Shown here: one piece after another, positions 48,568 through 62,039 of the stretch | Numbering within the stretch: position 1 is the first letter of the stretch | How the letters are laid out: each line of letters begins with the position of its first letter | Source: Diabrotica undecimpunctata | Taxonomy: Eukaryota; Arthropoda; Insecta; Coleoptera; Chrysomelidae | Direction of reading: 5' to 3' | Length of the DNA: 64,000 bases | NCBI RefSeq assembly: GCF_040954645.1 | Contig: NC_092806.1 | Location: 114,124,458 to 114,188,457 of the forward strand | Notes under the pieces: generated by a model | What the model was told of the DNA's origin: nothing | What the model saw: the letters and a program-made list of their open reading frames with translations, nothing else | Database searches by the model: none | Translations under genes and position numbers: made by a program

Positions 48568-49052
48568 ATGTGTAGCTCGGATGACGATATGCTCGCTGTT
48601 GCCGCTTTTGTTCTCGTGAAAAAGAAAATCCCAAATAAAAAAGCGTGTGGTGTAAACAATGGTTGATGAAAAGGAAAACCTATTCTCACATTAGCTTACT
48701 AAGTGAGCTGAAAATATATCCGAGTGACTGGCACAATTATCTTAGAATGGATGAACAGACGTATTTAAACCTTTTGTCTCGTGTATCACCTTTGATTCAA
48801 AAGCAGGATACGATCATGAGAGAAGCCATAACACCACATGAAAGATTAACGGCAACATTGCGATTTCTTGTGACTGGAAGGAGTTATGAAGACCTAAAGT
48901 ATTCAACTATTATTTCACCACGAGCATTAAGTTATATGGTTTTTGAAACCTGCCACGTCATTTACAAGGTGCTAAGAAGCAAGTATTTGCACGCTATATA
49001 CATTAGATGTATAACTATATATGTATTATACAATACGTCTCACGTCGTTTGA
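48568..49052 (+). pseudogene. PIF/Harbinger transposase, N-terminal fragment
   Basis: ATG at 48568 starts MCSSDDDMLAVAAFVLVKKK; a one-base shift near 48643 leads into WLMKRKTYSHISLLSELK. Then come PSDWHNYLRMDEQTYLNLL, REAITPHERLTATLRFLVTG and RSYEDLKYSTIISPRALSYM. This is the conserved N-terminal region of Harbinger (ALP1-like) transposases. The reading is lost after VIYKVLRSKYLH, before the DDE nuclease domain, which is absent. Truncated and inactive. Confidence 0.8.
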
Positions 49053-49124
49053 TTTGATGTGTCATGTGCTAATAGTAGTTGTTTTGTTTGTTTTTTTTGT
49101 CATGTTATGACTTGATTAGTTGTT

Positions 49125-49456
49125 TATTTTGTATACAGCCAGAGGTCTTCTTTAAGTCAATAAATCAAAATTTGTTTTATAGTAAATCTTTTTTTATCTA
49201 TAGTACCCTATGATATCTCGTATGTTGCTATACGTTCATTAATAATGAAGATAATGTGAATTGCCTTTTTGGTAGTCGCCTTGTTTATTTTTTCTATTTG
49301 AATATTTTTGTTATATCTTTCCCTATTTTGTATTAGGCCAATCTTCTAGAGGTTAATAAATCAAAATTTGTCTTTTGGTTAAACTATTTTTATGCATAGT
49401 GCCCTATGACATCTCGTAGGTAACTATACGTTCATTATTAACGAAGACAATGTGTA
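49125..49456. repeat. Diverged tandem repeat, ~134-bp unit with 199-bp period
   Basis: Both 49125-49258 and 49324-49456 run TATTTTGTAT, then AATAAATCAAAATTTGT, then GTGCCCTATGA or its variant GTACCCTATGA, then CTATACGTTCATTA and AATGTG. Divergence is clear. No coding content. Confidence 0.65.
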
Positions 49457-49976
49457 GTGTAATTTAACATATTACACTCCCCAATCGGACCAAACACAAC
49501 ATATTCGCTACCGCCTCTCCTTTCCAATGATATATCATACGTCACTATCCGACGAACTATTCTATCCCTACCACAAAAGCCCAAAAAATTTAATTCTAAA
49601 TAATTCTGTTTAACTTGATTTAATTTTATTTAATTCTATTTACCTTTATTTAATCTTATTTAGTTGTTATTTTATTTTATTTTGGTAAAGCGTTGTTGAC
49701 GTTTATTAAATGTCATTTTATTTTTATTGTGTGTTTATCTTACCCAGTGACATATAATAATAAATATATATTATACGTCATTGATCTTACCTTACAATTA
49801 CAGTAACCTATATTTTTAGCAAATTTCTAAAAAATTAATTAATTCAGATCTCTCTAAATTATTTTGTATTAAATTCTACCTTAAAAATATTATTAAAATT
49901 ATTAATTATATTATATTAATATGTAATTAATACAGTATTATTAATTAAACGTATCGTTTCAAGTACAAAATATATT

Positions 49977-50072
49977 AATTACTATTTAAATGGGAATAAG
50001 CCACAATTAAAGGTTAATATACGTTTATTGACGTTTCAATTTCCACTTCGGAAATCGTTCTCAAAATACAAA
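49977..50072. repeat. Single-arm copy of the palindromic element found at 54003
   Basis: It runs AATTACTATTTAAATGGGAA through TTCCACTTCGGAAATCGTTC, matching the left arm of the 54003-54160 palindrome with a few changes. It continues CTCAAAATACAAA, a continuation that the palindrome lacks. This suggests a dispersed family whose usual form is the single arm. Confidence 0.7.
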
Positions 50073-50089
50073 CGGCATTTTGTATTTTA

Positions 50090-52080
50090 TTCCCCCCGTT
50101 TTTTAAGTGTTTTCTGTGTGTCTTAAAGTGTCTCAATTTTAAATTTTAACTTTATAATTTGGACTTTACAACAATTTGCCACATATTGTAACATAACTTT
50201 ATCAAAGAAATTTGATAATTACAAGCTGATCTAATTGCACACCCACACAATTTGTACATCTATTCTTATTCATTGTCTCACAACTGTCACCTTCCAAAAC
50301 AAAAATAAAAATCTCAACAAATAACACACATTTCATAAATATATCTCCAGAATAAATATAAATAACTTTAAAGAACTTAATGGTATAGAACATTACTTTC
50401 ATCAAACAAACAATTACATTTACCTATCTACTTCATTGGATAAAATCTGTCTCCTCAAGAACTTCCCCGTTTACTGTTAAACAATTACAATAGTTGACTT
50501 GAGTTCTCCAATCAACAATACAAGATAGTTTGAACCATGTTCTTTCAACCATCAATTAATAGAGTACCGGCATGTAAGTAATGTTTTATTTATTTGTTTA
50601 TTTATTAATTCATTACAGTTTAATAGACTATTTCACCAATTTGTGGGTCTTACCTTGTCTGCTTAAACATTTTATTCATTTTTAAAAACCACAGACATGT
50701 AATATTGGCATAATTACTGTAATTTATATAATTTATATCACCTATCTTTGTTTTACCTTTATTAGACAACACCCTAATATGGGTTTATTATTTTCAGCAT
50801 TTAATTAACTTTATATCGTGACCTGAAGATTCTTTGCATATTGTAGAAAGCGAAACCGGTCGTCTGATAGTTAAATTAAATTGATTGTGAGTAAGTCTAA
50901 TTTATTATTTCTTTTACCTTTTATATAATTTTGTATTAAAATGTTTTCTTATGTATTTTAGTGTGTTGCAGTAATCTTAAAACTATGTGCATTTACTGTT
51001 AATATAATAGTTGACATTTTAAAAATTTCTCACTTACTAACTATTCTGATGTTTTGCATAGAACCAAGCACACGTGCTCATAGCTTATTTCATTGGAGTA
51101 TTTCGTCGACCTTTTCTGCAAACTTATACTAATATTCTATTATTCCTATCAGAAACTAGTTCTGGACAACCCGGGATTTTACCTTTTTTATCTATAATTT
51201 TATTATACGATTATATAACACAATATTGACTACGTCTTGTGATTATATATGGTTTAAAATATTGCTTATTCAGCGTTATTATCATCACTTAAAAAAAAAC
51301 AATAAATTAGCCGGTCAATATTAAAATTTATTCGTTTATTGAAACTATTCTAAAGGTAAATGCTACCAAATATTTTAAGTTGGTTGCCTACATTTGGCGC
51401 AACTTAACGATATAAACTAAATTAGCCCAACTTTGTTATAAAATATATTTTTTTATATATATAATAGAAACTTACTTTCTTTATACATGCGATAAATTTC
51501 TAAGCGAATTTAATTTTTGACGCTCTTATCATTGAAGTCAGTCGTTAATTTCCTTTTGCGACTTTTCTTCTTTAAAGTGAGGGTTTTATTAGGCCCAAAT
51601 TTATATTTACCCACACTTTTTTCTGAGACTTTCAGACATTTGGATGTTAACTGAAATGTTTTTGTTATTAAGCACATATGTAACATTTACCTAATTCGAT
51701 GAATACATTTTAATGATCAACTTAACTCAACAGAGTTTTCATTCGGCAAATAATTAAAAAAAAAATGGTAGGCATTTTGAATAAACCTTTGTGCAGTTTC
51801 ATTACCTTGTAATTTGACAGCATCCTTTCTCATCTAAAAATATTAACTTTTAATAAACATTTTATTATACTTATTTGTTAAAGAAAAACTTAACAACGCA
51901 TTAGCTGATGGAACAAATGGAAAACCTTGAATATCCATAATAATAAAATTCAAAATAGAACTAACTAATTAGCTAAATAAAACTAACAAATAATAAACCA
52001 ATAAAACTATATTAAATAAAATAAACAATGCGAATAATACAAATATTTCCTACAATAAGTTAAACTGTAACAACTCAAAT
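50090..52080. other. AT-rich region without recognised genes
   Basis: No domain-bearing frame on either strand. GAAAGCGAAACCGGTCGTC near 50850 looks like part of a dispersed repeat. Poly-T and poly-A runs are common. Confidence 0.4.
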
Positions 52081-52084
52081 ATTA

Positions 52085-52895
52085 TATTTTAAATATACAG
52101 GGAGAATTTTTTGGGTTTAGTATACACTTCCATTATTTAGAATAATTCTTCTTTTTTTCAAGGGAATAAGTCTGCAATAGTAGTATCAAAGAATATAGAC
52201 GCTTAAGCATCTATATTCTAGACTGTTCTAGACTAGATCTATAATTAGACTAAGCGTGTATATTCTTTGGTAGTATATTTGTCTATTAATAATACTGAGA
52301 AGTAGGAATTTTTGTGTTATAGGTTTCCTATTCCTACCATGAATCTGTCAAAATATGCCCGAGGCACAGTATATTACATATTATTCTTTTTAAGCAATAT
52401 ACTGTGCCCGAGGCCCGAGCTAAGCGAATAGACCTTATACTCGGTTCGTTATTCCAGTCTTAACTGTCTAGTGAATTTAGTAACTATTTTTTTGCGAAGT
52501 TAGTTACCTACTTTCTGACAGACTAAAAGTGTCTGGAAATTACTATACAACCAAAGAATATAGACGCTTAATTCTTTGATACAACTAAGCACACGTACTC
52601 ATAGTCAATATTAATAGTAAACAAACTAAATAGTAAATAAAATAGAACTTGCGAATTACCGACAATCAATATTTATTTATCTGCACCTGCACCATATAAG
52701 AAATAGTTATGTTAAATTATAACAACTAAAATATATTTTTTAAATATATACTACCCAAAATATGATGGGTTTATTATACACTTCCACTATTTAGAATAAT
52801 TCTTCTTTTTTTAAACAAAGTAGTATGCAATAGTAGGATACTTGAGCTATTAATACTGAGAAGTAGGAATTGTTGTGTTGTAGGTTTCCGACAAT
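52085..52895. repeat. Two related AT-rich repeat copies with inverted CAAAGAATATAGACGCTTA motifs
   Basis: Segments near 52110-52345 and 52755-52905 share ATACACTTCC, ATTTAGAATAATTCTTCTTT, GCAATAGTAG and TACTGAGAAGTAGGAATT. The motif CAAAGAATATAGACGCTTA occurs at 52187 and 52552 and, inverted with one change, at 52251-52269, forming an inverted pair of 83 bases. This looks like nested non-autonomous transposon ends. Confidence 0.5.
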
Positions 52896-53224
52896 GAATT
52901 TGTCAAAATATGCCCGAGCTAAGCGAATGGAGTTTATATATACAATACATCGAGTTAGAATCTACTAACTAACTCGATGATACAATATGACAATGCCGAT
53001 GCCGATGAATGTGACCGACAACCGTTGACAGCATCCTACGTCAAAATGGTTGACAGGGTTGCCAAGTATAATCTTGTTACAATAAGACATATAAAAAATA
53101 ACTTACTTGAAAAGTGATAACGTTTCACAAAAAATATGTAAACACACAACTTCGTATCAAAACAATAAACAATAACAAAGGTATTCATGTTGTGGACACT
53201 TTTTAAAGCGTTCACCGAGTCTAT

Positions 53225-54330
<1,106 letters not shown>

Positions 54331-55447
54331 TATGAGTTAAAGCAACATCCAAGAATGCAAAACTGGATTAAAACAGAGATAGCACCCAAAGAAGAAGAAA
54401 TATGGATGTTTGTGTAGTGTTATCAGTGTTGTTAGCTCTACATATTTATCTGTAGATCTACATATTTATTTGTAGATCTATCCACGGATTTTCGAAATTA
54501 TTTAGGATTTTTGGGTATCAACCACATTTCTACGGATTTTTCAGCTACAGCCATCAAGAAGAAAATATGGATCTTTTACTCTTAGCTTTTTATAGAAATA
54601 TTTATCAATTAATTAATTGGCATCTCTACTTAAGTTGTCTAGCACTTCACATTATTATGTGCTTATTTCCTTTTGCAGTAGATGGCAGGAGATATCTATA
54701 TATGGTAAGGTATCTATAAAATAGTATGGATGAACTTCAACTTTCGTAACAGGTGAATCCTCAGCGCTTAGTTCAATAACTGATCTCTACTTAGGATAAA
54801 TACTAGCTCTACTTTAAATTTTCACAGAGTTCATTGTGATTTCATTTTGAAAAATAGTTTATATTTTTAAATAACGTAGTGTGTGTTTTTCATACCAAAT
54901 TCAAAATTGTTTTTTGCTAAATCATGGATGCTAAGGCAGGTCTGTTCTCACGAAGAGGAGAGTTGATTAATTCAAATTTAAAAGGCATATTCTCAGTGGT
55001 TGTTTGTATACCATAGTTAAAAAAAACTTACAATGAAGTAAAAACTTCTTTTTGTATAAAGGTATAAAATTTTATTATTAAACTTTTTTTAAAAATTGAG
55101 GAGCATACATGCAAAAACCACTTTTTCCAATTTTCAGATAAAAGCCAAAAACTTGTACAGAAAAATCCCATAACAATTTAAAGAAACATTATATTGGAAA
55201 TAAATAGTAGTTATAAGTTATAAGTCATGTAATAAAATTCTAGAATTTTAATATATTATATATTTCATATATTATAATATCTTTTTTTATTGTTTTTATT
55301 TTTGTTTTTTTTTAATTTATCGGGTTTTGCTTGAAAACAGAAATTTATTGGTTTTTGCCTGAAAGATCTTTACAAGAGCACCATATTTTTGTTGTTAATA
55401 AAAGAAAATAAACGAACAAGAATGTAGAAAATTATTTTTATTATAAG
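54331..55447. other. AT-rich spacer before the I-like element
   Basis: No gene recognised. Bases 55020-55062 (ACTTACAATGAAGTAAAAAC) match, inverted, the right end of the fold-back element near 61880. Otherwise simple AT-rich sequence. Confidence 0.4.
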
Positions 55448-55617
55448 TATTTTTTTTTTTTTTTTATTTCAAATTACATGTCTCGGCTGCTGTGGCCATT
55501 GACACGAGGAACTGTATTACAGAAAACAATAAATTAAGTTACATTGATATCTAAAAAAAAAGAAAATAAAAAACTAGTGGATGATTACAAAAATTGAAAT
55601 ATAGGTAGGTGATACAA

Positions 55618-56502
55618 TTACAACAGGTGATATAATTTACAGTTTTTAAGGAACTCTATGACATTAGACATATTGTTTTTGGATTTTAAGATATCACATA
55701 AACTTCCGTGGATACCATGTTTGATCCGTGCTGCTGCGTACTGGTTACATTCCACAAGTATATGGTGTACACTTAGATGGGAGTTGCAATATTGGCAGTT
55801 TGGAGGTTCTTCGGGAACCATCAGATATCCGTGGGTTAGCCGGGTGTGCCCAATTCTAAGCCTTCTAATGATGGTCTTCGATTTTCTTTCCGTAGTAAAA
55901 ATTCTAGGTCCTAAAATGTTTGGTTGGATGGACTTTAATTGGGTAGTGCACCTGTTCCATTGATTTTGCCACATTGAGGTAGATAACTTTTTAATTTCAA
56001 TGATTATATCTTGAAACATTTGGACTTTTTCATCTGTAAGGTCGGAGCGACGTGCTTCATTTGCTGCGTGGTCAGCATTCTCATTTCCTTTAATACCAAC
56101 ATGTGAAGGATTCCATATCATCGAAACCGAAGTGTTTGACTTAGCAAGTGCTGTACATCTTTCGTGGATCTCATTAACTAAATGATTTGATGTGTAGATT
56201 TTTCTAATCGAATTTATGGATGATAATGAATCTGTGCAGATTGCTAAGTTTTTGGTACCCTGGATTGGAACCTCTAGAGCTTTAAGTATAGCGTAGAGTT
56301 CTACTTTGAATATACTAGTCATCTTGGGTAGTCTATACATTGCTAATCTGTTATTTGTGTAAGTAACAGCACATCCGACACTTTCTTCGTCTTTAGATGC
56401 ATCTGTGAATATTATGTTATCAAACTTGCCTCTATTAATTATGTCGTTAAAAGTTTGTTTCATGAGTATCGTGGAGGTTTCCATTTTCTTATATCTGCAC
56501 AA
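55618..56502 (-). pseudogene. RNase H domain of the I-like ORF2
   Basis: About 294 codons. All four RNase H catalytic acids are visible: IIFTDASKDE, FKVELYAILKALE, LAICTDSLSSI and GNENADHAANEA. NPSHVGIKGN precedes the last. A C-terminal HCC-like cysteine region follows (PNCQYCNSHLSVHHILVEC). The domain removes RNA from the RNA-DNA hybrid during retrotransposition. It is separated from the RT by a frameshift near 56550, after which LCRYKKMET-type sequence resumes. Confidence 0.8.
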
Positions 56503-56528
56503 ATTTACGTTAAAGTCAGATAATATTT

Positions 56529-57422
56529 TTAGCCAAGGTGGAGTATTGGGTATTGGGTAAAGTGAATAATGGGGGTGGTAAGATTTAGGTCAAAATTTTC
56601 TAAGAGTGGCAATAGAAACTGTAGTGATGAATTGGCAGTAGCTCTACTGTGTGCTCCTGTTGATTGAAAATTTTTAATAAGTTGGAAAGATATATTATTC
56701 GGGTTTGCAGAGACCTTGGCAAAATAGGAGTTTAGTAGACGTTGTTTTCTAATATTTAGAGGAGGTTCACACGATTCGACATATATGCTTTCTGTAGGGC
56801 TAGATCTGAAGGCTCCAAGGCATATTCTTAATGAAGTGTTTTGAATTGTATCTAGTGATTTTAAATAAGTTTTAGGGGCAGACATATATAATATCGATCC
56901 ATAGTCTAACTTAGATCTTATTAGGGCTCTGTATAGACTTAATAGAACTTCTTCTTCGGCTCCCCATTGTCGATTGGCTAGTGATTTTAAGAGATTTATA
57001 TTTTTTGAGGCACTGGCTTTAGTTTTTTTTATATGTCTCTTCCATGTTAATTTTTTGTCGAAAATTACCCCTAAAAATTTGTGATTTTCAACTACTTGTA
57101 GTGGATGCACTTTTAATTTTATGAGTGGAAGAGTTTGTTTATATTTTTTGCTAAAGTTAATCACTTTAGACTTTGTAGGCAAGAAGCTGAAACCAATTTT
57201 TTTAGACCAGTGAGAAATGTTATCAATAGTATTTTGCAAAAGAGTGCTAGTGGAGCTTGTTACTTTACCCGAGCAGTAAATAACTAGATCCTTCGCATAG
57301 ATATTATGTTTGACAGGGGGTTGTACTAAGCAACTAAGGTCGTTAACAAGCAGTAAAAATAAGGTTGTGCTGAGGACTGATCCTTGAGGTACTCCTGTCT
57401 CCAGGATATATGAGGGAGACAT
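56529..57422 (-). pseudogene. RT palm/thumb part of I-like ORF2, YADD changed to YAKD
   Basis: The frame begins at SPSYILETGVPQGSVLSTTL (GVPQGS block) and then reads HNIYAKDLVIYCSG where family members have YADD. The first catalytic aspartate of the pair is therefore lysine. KFLGVIFDKKLTW and LYRALIRSKLDYG follow, as expected for the thumb. The stop at 56529 follows a frameshift. Mutation of the active site shows loss of function independent of the frame breaks. Confidence 0.85.
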
Positions 57423-57556
57423 TTTACCATTTGCAGAGACTTTGAAACTTCTGTTAGCTAAAAAATTCTCAACAAATAGATATATGTTTCCAGATAAATT
57501 AGACTCTTTAAGTTTTTCTAGAATTGCCGGCCTTGATGCTGTGTCAAAAGCACTTT

Positions 57557-59290
57557 CTATATCGAGTTGACAGTTATAAGGTCGTTTCTATTAGAGAATG
57601 CTTCTATGATATCGGATTGAAGAGTGATAAGATTATCCATCGTGCAACGATTTGGACGAAATCCTGATTGAGCGGTATTGATAATATTATGTTTTTCAAG
57701 ATACCAAAGTAAGCGTTTGTTGACAATTTTTTCCAGGAGTTTGCAAAATGTGCACGTTAATGAGATGGGTCTAAATGACATACTTGTGTTGGCAGAAGTA
57801 TCATTTTTCTTGAGTGGAATTGTTATAGCTTGTCGCCAAAGTGTTGGAAATTGATTACATAGCCATATGTTGTTGTAGAATTCTAGTAACTTTATTAGGG
57901 TATCTTCATGTAGATGTTTTAGGAATATCGATGGAATGTCATCCAGCCCTGCAGCACTGTTCTTTAGGGAGTTAACAGCTTCGACTAATTCGTCGATTGT
58001 TAGTGGGAGATTGACAGGATGATCATTGGAATTTGGATTCATATGTACAACACATTTATTTGTTATGTTTGTTGGTCCAGTATAGTTGTTATCAAGTTTA
58101 GATTTATTTAAATAGTATTTGGCAAGTGTGTTTACAATCTGCTGGTCATTAGTTATGAAATTGATATTTTCTATAATGGCTGGAATTTTGTATGTTGTAT
58201 ATCTACCTTTCATCTGTTTTATTTTAGTCCATATTTTACTAGAAGGTGTGTCGGAAGTTATGCTACTGATGTATTTGTTCCATGAGTTCTTTTTGCTTTC
58301 TTTAACAATTCGCTTAGATTTAGCTCTTAGTTTTCTAAGATTTATTAGGTCAACTTGGTTTCTAGTTTTACGATATCGGTTTAATGCTTTTTTACAATCT
58401 TTTACAGGTAGTTTACATGATTCATTCTACCACGGAACATATTTTTTGGAGGGATCAAAGTAGTATTTACCGATGCATTTTTCAGCTGAAGTTATAATAC
58501 AATTAATCAACATGTTAAGATCTTCATTAGCAGAATTCATAAAGGAAATTTCATTTGTTTGTTCCTTGACAATTAAGTTAAATAGATCCCAGTCAGCGTG
58601 AGCAATTTTCCACTTAATTTGGCTTTGTCTTTGTGAGTTATCATTGTTAGAAATTAAAATGGGAAAATGGTTACTGCCATAGAGACTTTCCAGTGTTTTC
58701 CATGTAAGACGAGTAGATAATTCTGGATTACATATGCTTAAATCAATGGAAGAGAGAGTACCTGTTTGAATATGAAAGTATGTGCTGCTTCCAGTGTTTA
58801 GAAAATTAAGGTTGGAATTGATTATGATATTTTCAATCATTTTGCCTCTACCGAAAGTATTACTGGAGCCCCACATAGTGCTATGTGCATTAAAATCTCC
58901 AACTAAGATAAATGGTTCAGGAAGTTGGTAAGTTAGGTTTGTAATTTCGAGAGCTGTTAGGGTGTAATAGGGAGGGATATATACGTTATTACAAATTACG
59001 ATTTTATTTGGACACCAAGCAGTAACGGCAACGGCTTCTAGAGTTGTTGTTAAGTGGAATTCTTGGTGGAATATATCTGTAGAAATAAATATTGAGCTCC
59101 CACCACTAGCTCGTGCATGTGATGTTCGTATAAAGTGGTAGCCAACGTAATTTTTAAGGTATGGATTATGGTTTTTAGAGAAATTGGTTTCTTGCAAACA
59201 AATGAAATCGGGTGAAGTATCAGCAACAAGCAGTTGGAGATTTTCTAGATGGGGGTAAAACCCATCACAATTCCACTGGATTAAATTGAA
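57557..59290 (-). pseudogene. Endonuclease and RT fingers of I-like ORF2, one internal TAG
   Basis: The reading starts near 59290 with NLIQWNCDGFYPHLENLQLL and FICLQETNFSKNHN (catalytic Asn and Glu), then LVGDFNAHSTMWGS and YGSNHFPIL. Unlike the Jockey-like element, the QET glutamate is kept, but SDH reads SNH. TAG at 58427-58429 interrupts YVPW; a Trp codon (TGG to TAG) is the likely source. The same frame continues from 58426 to 57557 with KNSAAGLDDIPSIFLKHL and SFRPISLTCTFCKLLEKIV. A frameshift near 57570 comes just before the motif A region (DIESAFDTA in another frame). Confidence 0.8.
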
Positions 59291-59339
59291 TGAGAAGAAT
59301 ATTAGAAGGGGGGATTTTTCAGTGCTGCGTCCATTGGGA

Positions 59340-60564
59340 TCGATCAGATAGTTCGCTTGATGAAATTGGGTCTGATAAACTTGTGGCTTCAGAGGATTCT
59401 AGTTGTAGTTGTTTTTTGATCTTTTTACTTAGACGGATAAATCGGTTTTTTAAGGATCTATCTGAAAGATTTGGATATATAGTATGCAGGTTTAAAATTA
59501 AACTTTTTACATCATCCGTGAACTTTTTCGCTTCCGAATAAGTTCAGAATGTCCAAAACTATTTTCAAGGAAGAAAAAGAAATTGTCTATCGGTATTTTA
59601 AAGGTTTGTGGGTTCTTTTTGTATGCTTCTTGGATTGTTCTCTTGGTGGTTTCGGTTAATACTAATTCTGTTGGAGTATCAGGTTTGTCCTTTTTTTTTT
59701 CTTAGCTTTGAGATCTTTTTTGGTGGAAGCTGATAGAGGGGGAGGCATATCTAACAATGGTTGAGCTTCTTTCTCAGGAATTTCAGGGCTTGTTAGTTCA
59801 CTAGAAGTTTCTATTTCAGAGTGTCCTCGTTTTTGAGATATTTGTGTTATGGCAATTTGGTCTGATTGTGTTTCAGTGTTGGATTGAGTTTCAGTGTTGG
59901 AGTCTTTATTTTCGATTTGTGGCTCTTACTCTGTGACATTATGTGTAGAGGGAGATGAAATTTTTACGGATGAGTTGGGGCTTGTTGGTATATATTCGGT
60001 TGGAATTGTATTGTCTGTTTGAGGATTTGGACAGTTGGAAGCTATATGTCCTGTTTGTTTACAGATAAAGCAATGTACTTTATCTGTAGAAAGGAAGATT
60101 CTGTGTTCATTCCCTTCAAAGGAAATAAGTACTGATGTTTGTAATTCAAGATTTTTAATGCTATTTTCAACTATGTCATGTGGTAAGAACGGAGATACAT
60201 TAGATATAATTATTCTTTTAGCAGAGGAAATAAGTCTTCGGATATTTAAAGAAACATCTCCTATCTGTATTATGGGATGTGAATCTATGAGCTGGTCAAC
60301 AAGATTAGTGTTAGAAAGATAGATACAAATGCGATTGTTTGATATCCTAGAGGCAAAGGAGACTTGTTTAGGGCCTATTATATCACCTATAGCTTTAAAG
60401 TAATCGTACAATATCAGATTTTCTTCGGCATGCATCACAATGGCTTGATGTTTGCTTGGGAAAGTTGGCCGTGGAATTGTTTTCGCTACTGATACATGGG
60501 ATAAAACTTGGTTTTGTGTTTGAGACATATTTACTGTTTTGGTATTTGGTACGCCACTGCTCAT
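59340..60564 (-). pseudogene. ORF1 (CCHC protein) of the I-like element
   Basis: ATG at 60564 begins MSSGVPNTKTVNMSQTQNQV. An RRM-like stretch follows (GPKQVSFASRISNNRICIYL) and a zinc knuckle CFICKQTGHIASNC near residue 170. TAA at 59926-59928 interrupts the frame after THNVTE. The same frame continues as an acidic Ser/Thr/Glu-rich region to about 59540, then shifts by one into KSLILNLHTIYPNL. Role in relatives: RNA binding and particle formation. Confidence 0.7.
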
Positions 60565-61003
60565 GTAGTCAAAAGCAATTGCGTTTTTAGTTGAAATTAT
60601 AATTTAGCTTCTTTGTGTTATGGTAAAGTTTCAGCTTTTTATTCATTTTAAAATAAAAATAGATTGCCGGTTCTAAGGCAATCCTGTTTATTTTTTTTTC
60701 TTTTGTGATTTTATTCAGATAAAACAAAAAACAAACCTCAACTAGTAATGAGTAAATTATACATACATTTATTTGTAGTTGAAGGTACACTTATGTTCAC
60801 TGTTTTTGCACTATGTTTTACTAAGCACGGCAAAATATAAAACGATGTTACTCGTTCGACACCTCGTAGTGGAATGATTATAAGTATTTAACAATTTGAA
60901 AAAAGTAAAAATATAATAAATGTAGGATATATTCTTAATAATGTTTATGGGATTGATTCTATCAAGAGTTCCATATAGTGGAACTCCAGGGTAGTTTACC
61001 CCT

Positions 61004-61254
61004 TGCAGGTGGTTAATTACTTGAACACACTAAATACTCATAATTCTGTTTATTAGTTCTCTAAGTACAATAACAGATAGTACTCAGTTGATGGATGACA
61101 TCACTAACTTCGACCATTCTCCATTCTTAATAATAATCTTAATTCCGTGATTTCCAGCTATTTAACTCACGTGCGTTTGTTGATATATTATTGTTTTTAC
61201 TTGTTTAATTTGTACACATTATTTAATAAGCTTTTGATTACATTGCAAATTTCA
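61004..61254. repeat. Diverged solo LTR of the BTB-Gag element family
   Basis: The segment follows the same order as the 290-bp LTRs: ACACTAAATACTCATAATTC, AAGTACAATA, GATAGTACTCAGTTGA, CCGTGATTTCCAGCTATTTAA, ACTCACGTGCG, then ATTGCAAATTTCA at the end. The similarity stops near TGCAGGTGGTTAATTAC at the left. No internal region and no partner LTR is nearby, so it is a solo LTR, older than those in units A and B. Confidence 0.75.
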
Positions 61255-61413
61255 CTACTGGTCGACTTTGTACATCATTTTAAAGGGAAAATAGGTTTTT
61301 GTTGAAATTTTATATTCTAGAAACAGAGAGGGCCACTAAATTGATATGAATCCATATTCAGGTTAAAAAATTCAAAAAATTAATTTATCAGTTGGATTTA
61401 AAATCCATTAATC

Positions 61414-61890
61414 AATGGATTTAAAAATTTTTCAGAACGTTAGATCAGATTATTAATTATTCTCAGTAAAAAAAACGCCTATATAGTATTTGAAATTAGC
61501 CACATGATGAGGTCAGATGAACCTTAAATTATATAATTTAAGTAACTAACATTGTAATTAATTAGACACTAGGTCAATGATAATGGACTACATTTTTTAA
61601 GTGAACATACAATTTCTCAGCTCGAAAAAAGAAACCTTATGCCCTGAGAGGTAACAACTAACTCTCATCAACAATCATGAATTATGTTTACAATGTAATT
61701 ACAATGTTAGTTACTTAAATTATGTAATTTAATCTGACCTCATCATGTGGCTAGTTTTAAATAGACGTTTTTCACTGAGGATGATCTGATAGGATCGAAA
61801 ACGATTTGAAAATTTATAAATCCATTTTGGATAATTTTTAAAACCATTATACAAAAGGAAGTTTTTACTTCATTGTAAGTGTTTTTTTTT
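61414..61890. mobile_element. Fold-back element with long inverted arms
   Basis: The left arm contains TAGCCACATGATGAGGTCAG (as TTAGCC...) and AATTTAAGTAACTAACATTG (61495-61557). The right arm carries the reverse complements at 61694-61755. Outer parts also pair imperfectly (TCTCAGTAAAAAAAACG against CGTTTTTCACTGAG). Arms span roughly 140 bases around a 130-base loop. No coding content. The right end (ACTTCATTGTAAGTG) recurs inverted at 55028. Confidence 0.75.
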
Positions 61891-62039
61891 AATTAATTCA
61901 ATTTACCTATTTCATTAGGAGATATTCATGTGTGAAAATTTCTAAATTTCTAGATGAATCTAATGAATCAGAATATGACAGTGGAAAAGAAACTGTTTTG
62001 AAATTAAAAAATGAAGAAGATGCTGTACGCCCAAACCTA

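Larger units (their letters stand above)
55448..60800 (-). mobile_element. I-like non-LTR retrotransposon with RNase H, about 5.3 kb
   Basis: On the minus strand the order is ORF1 (zinc knuckle), endonuclease, RT, RNase H, then a run of about 17 A (plus-strand T run at 55452-55467) as tail. RNase H after the RT is typical of the I group. The 5' edge is uncertain, somewhere upstream of the ORF1 ATG at 60564. Several stops and frameshifts disable it. Confidence 0.85.
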
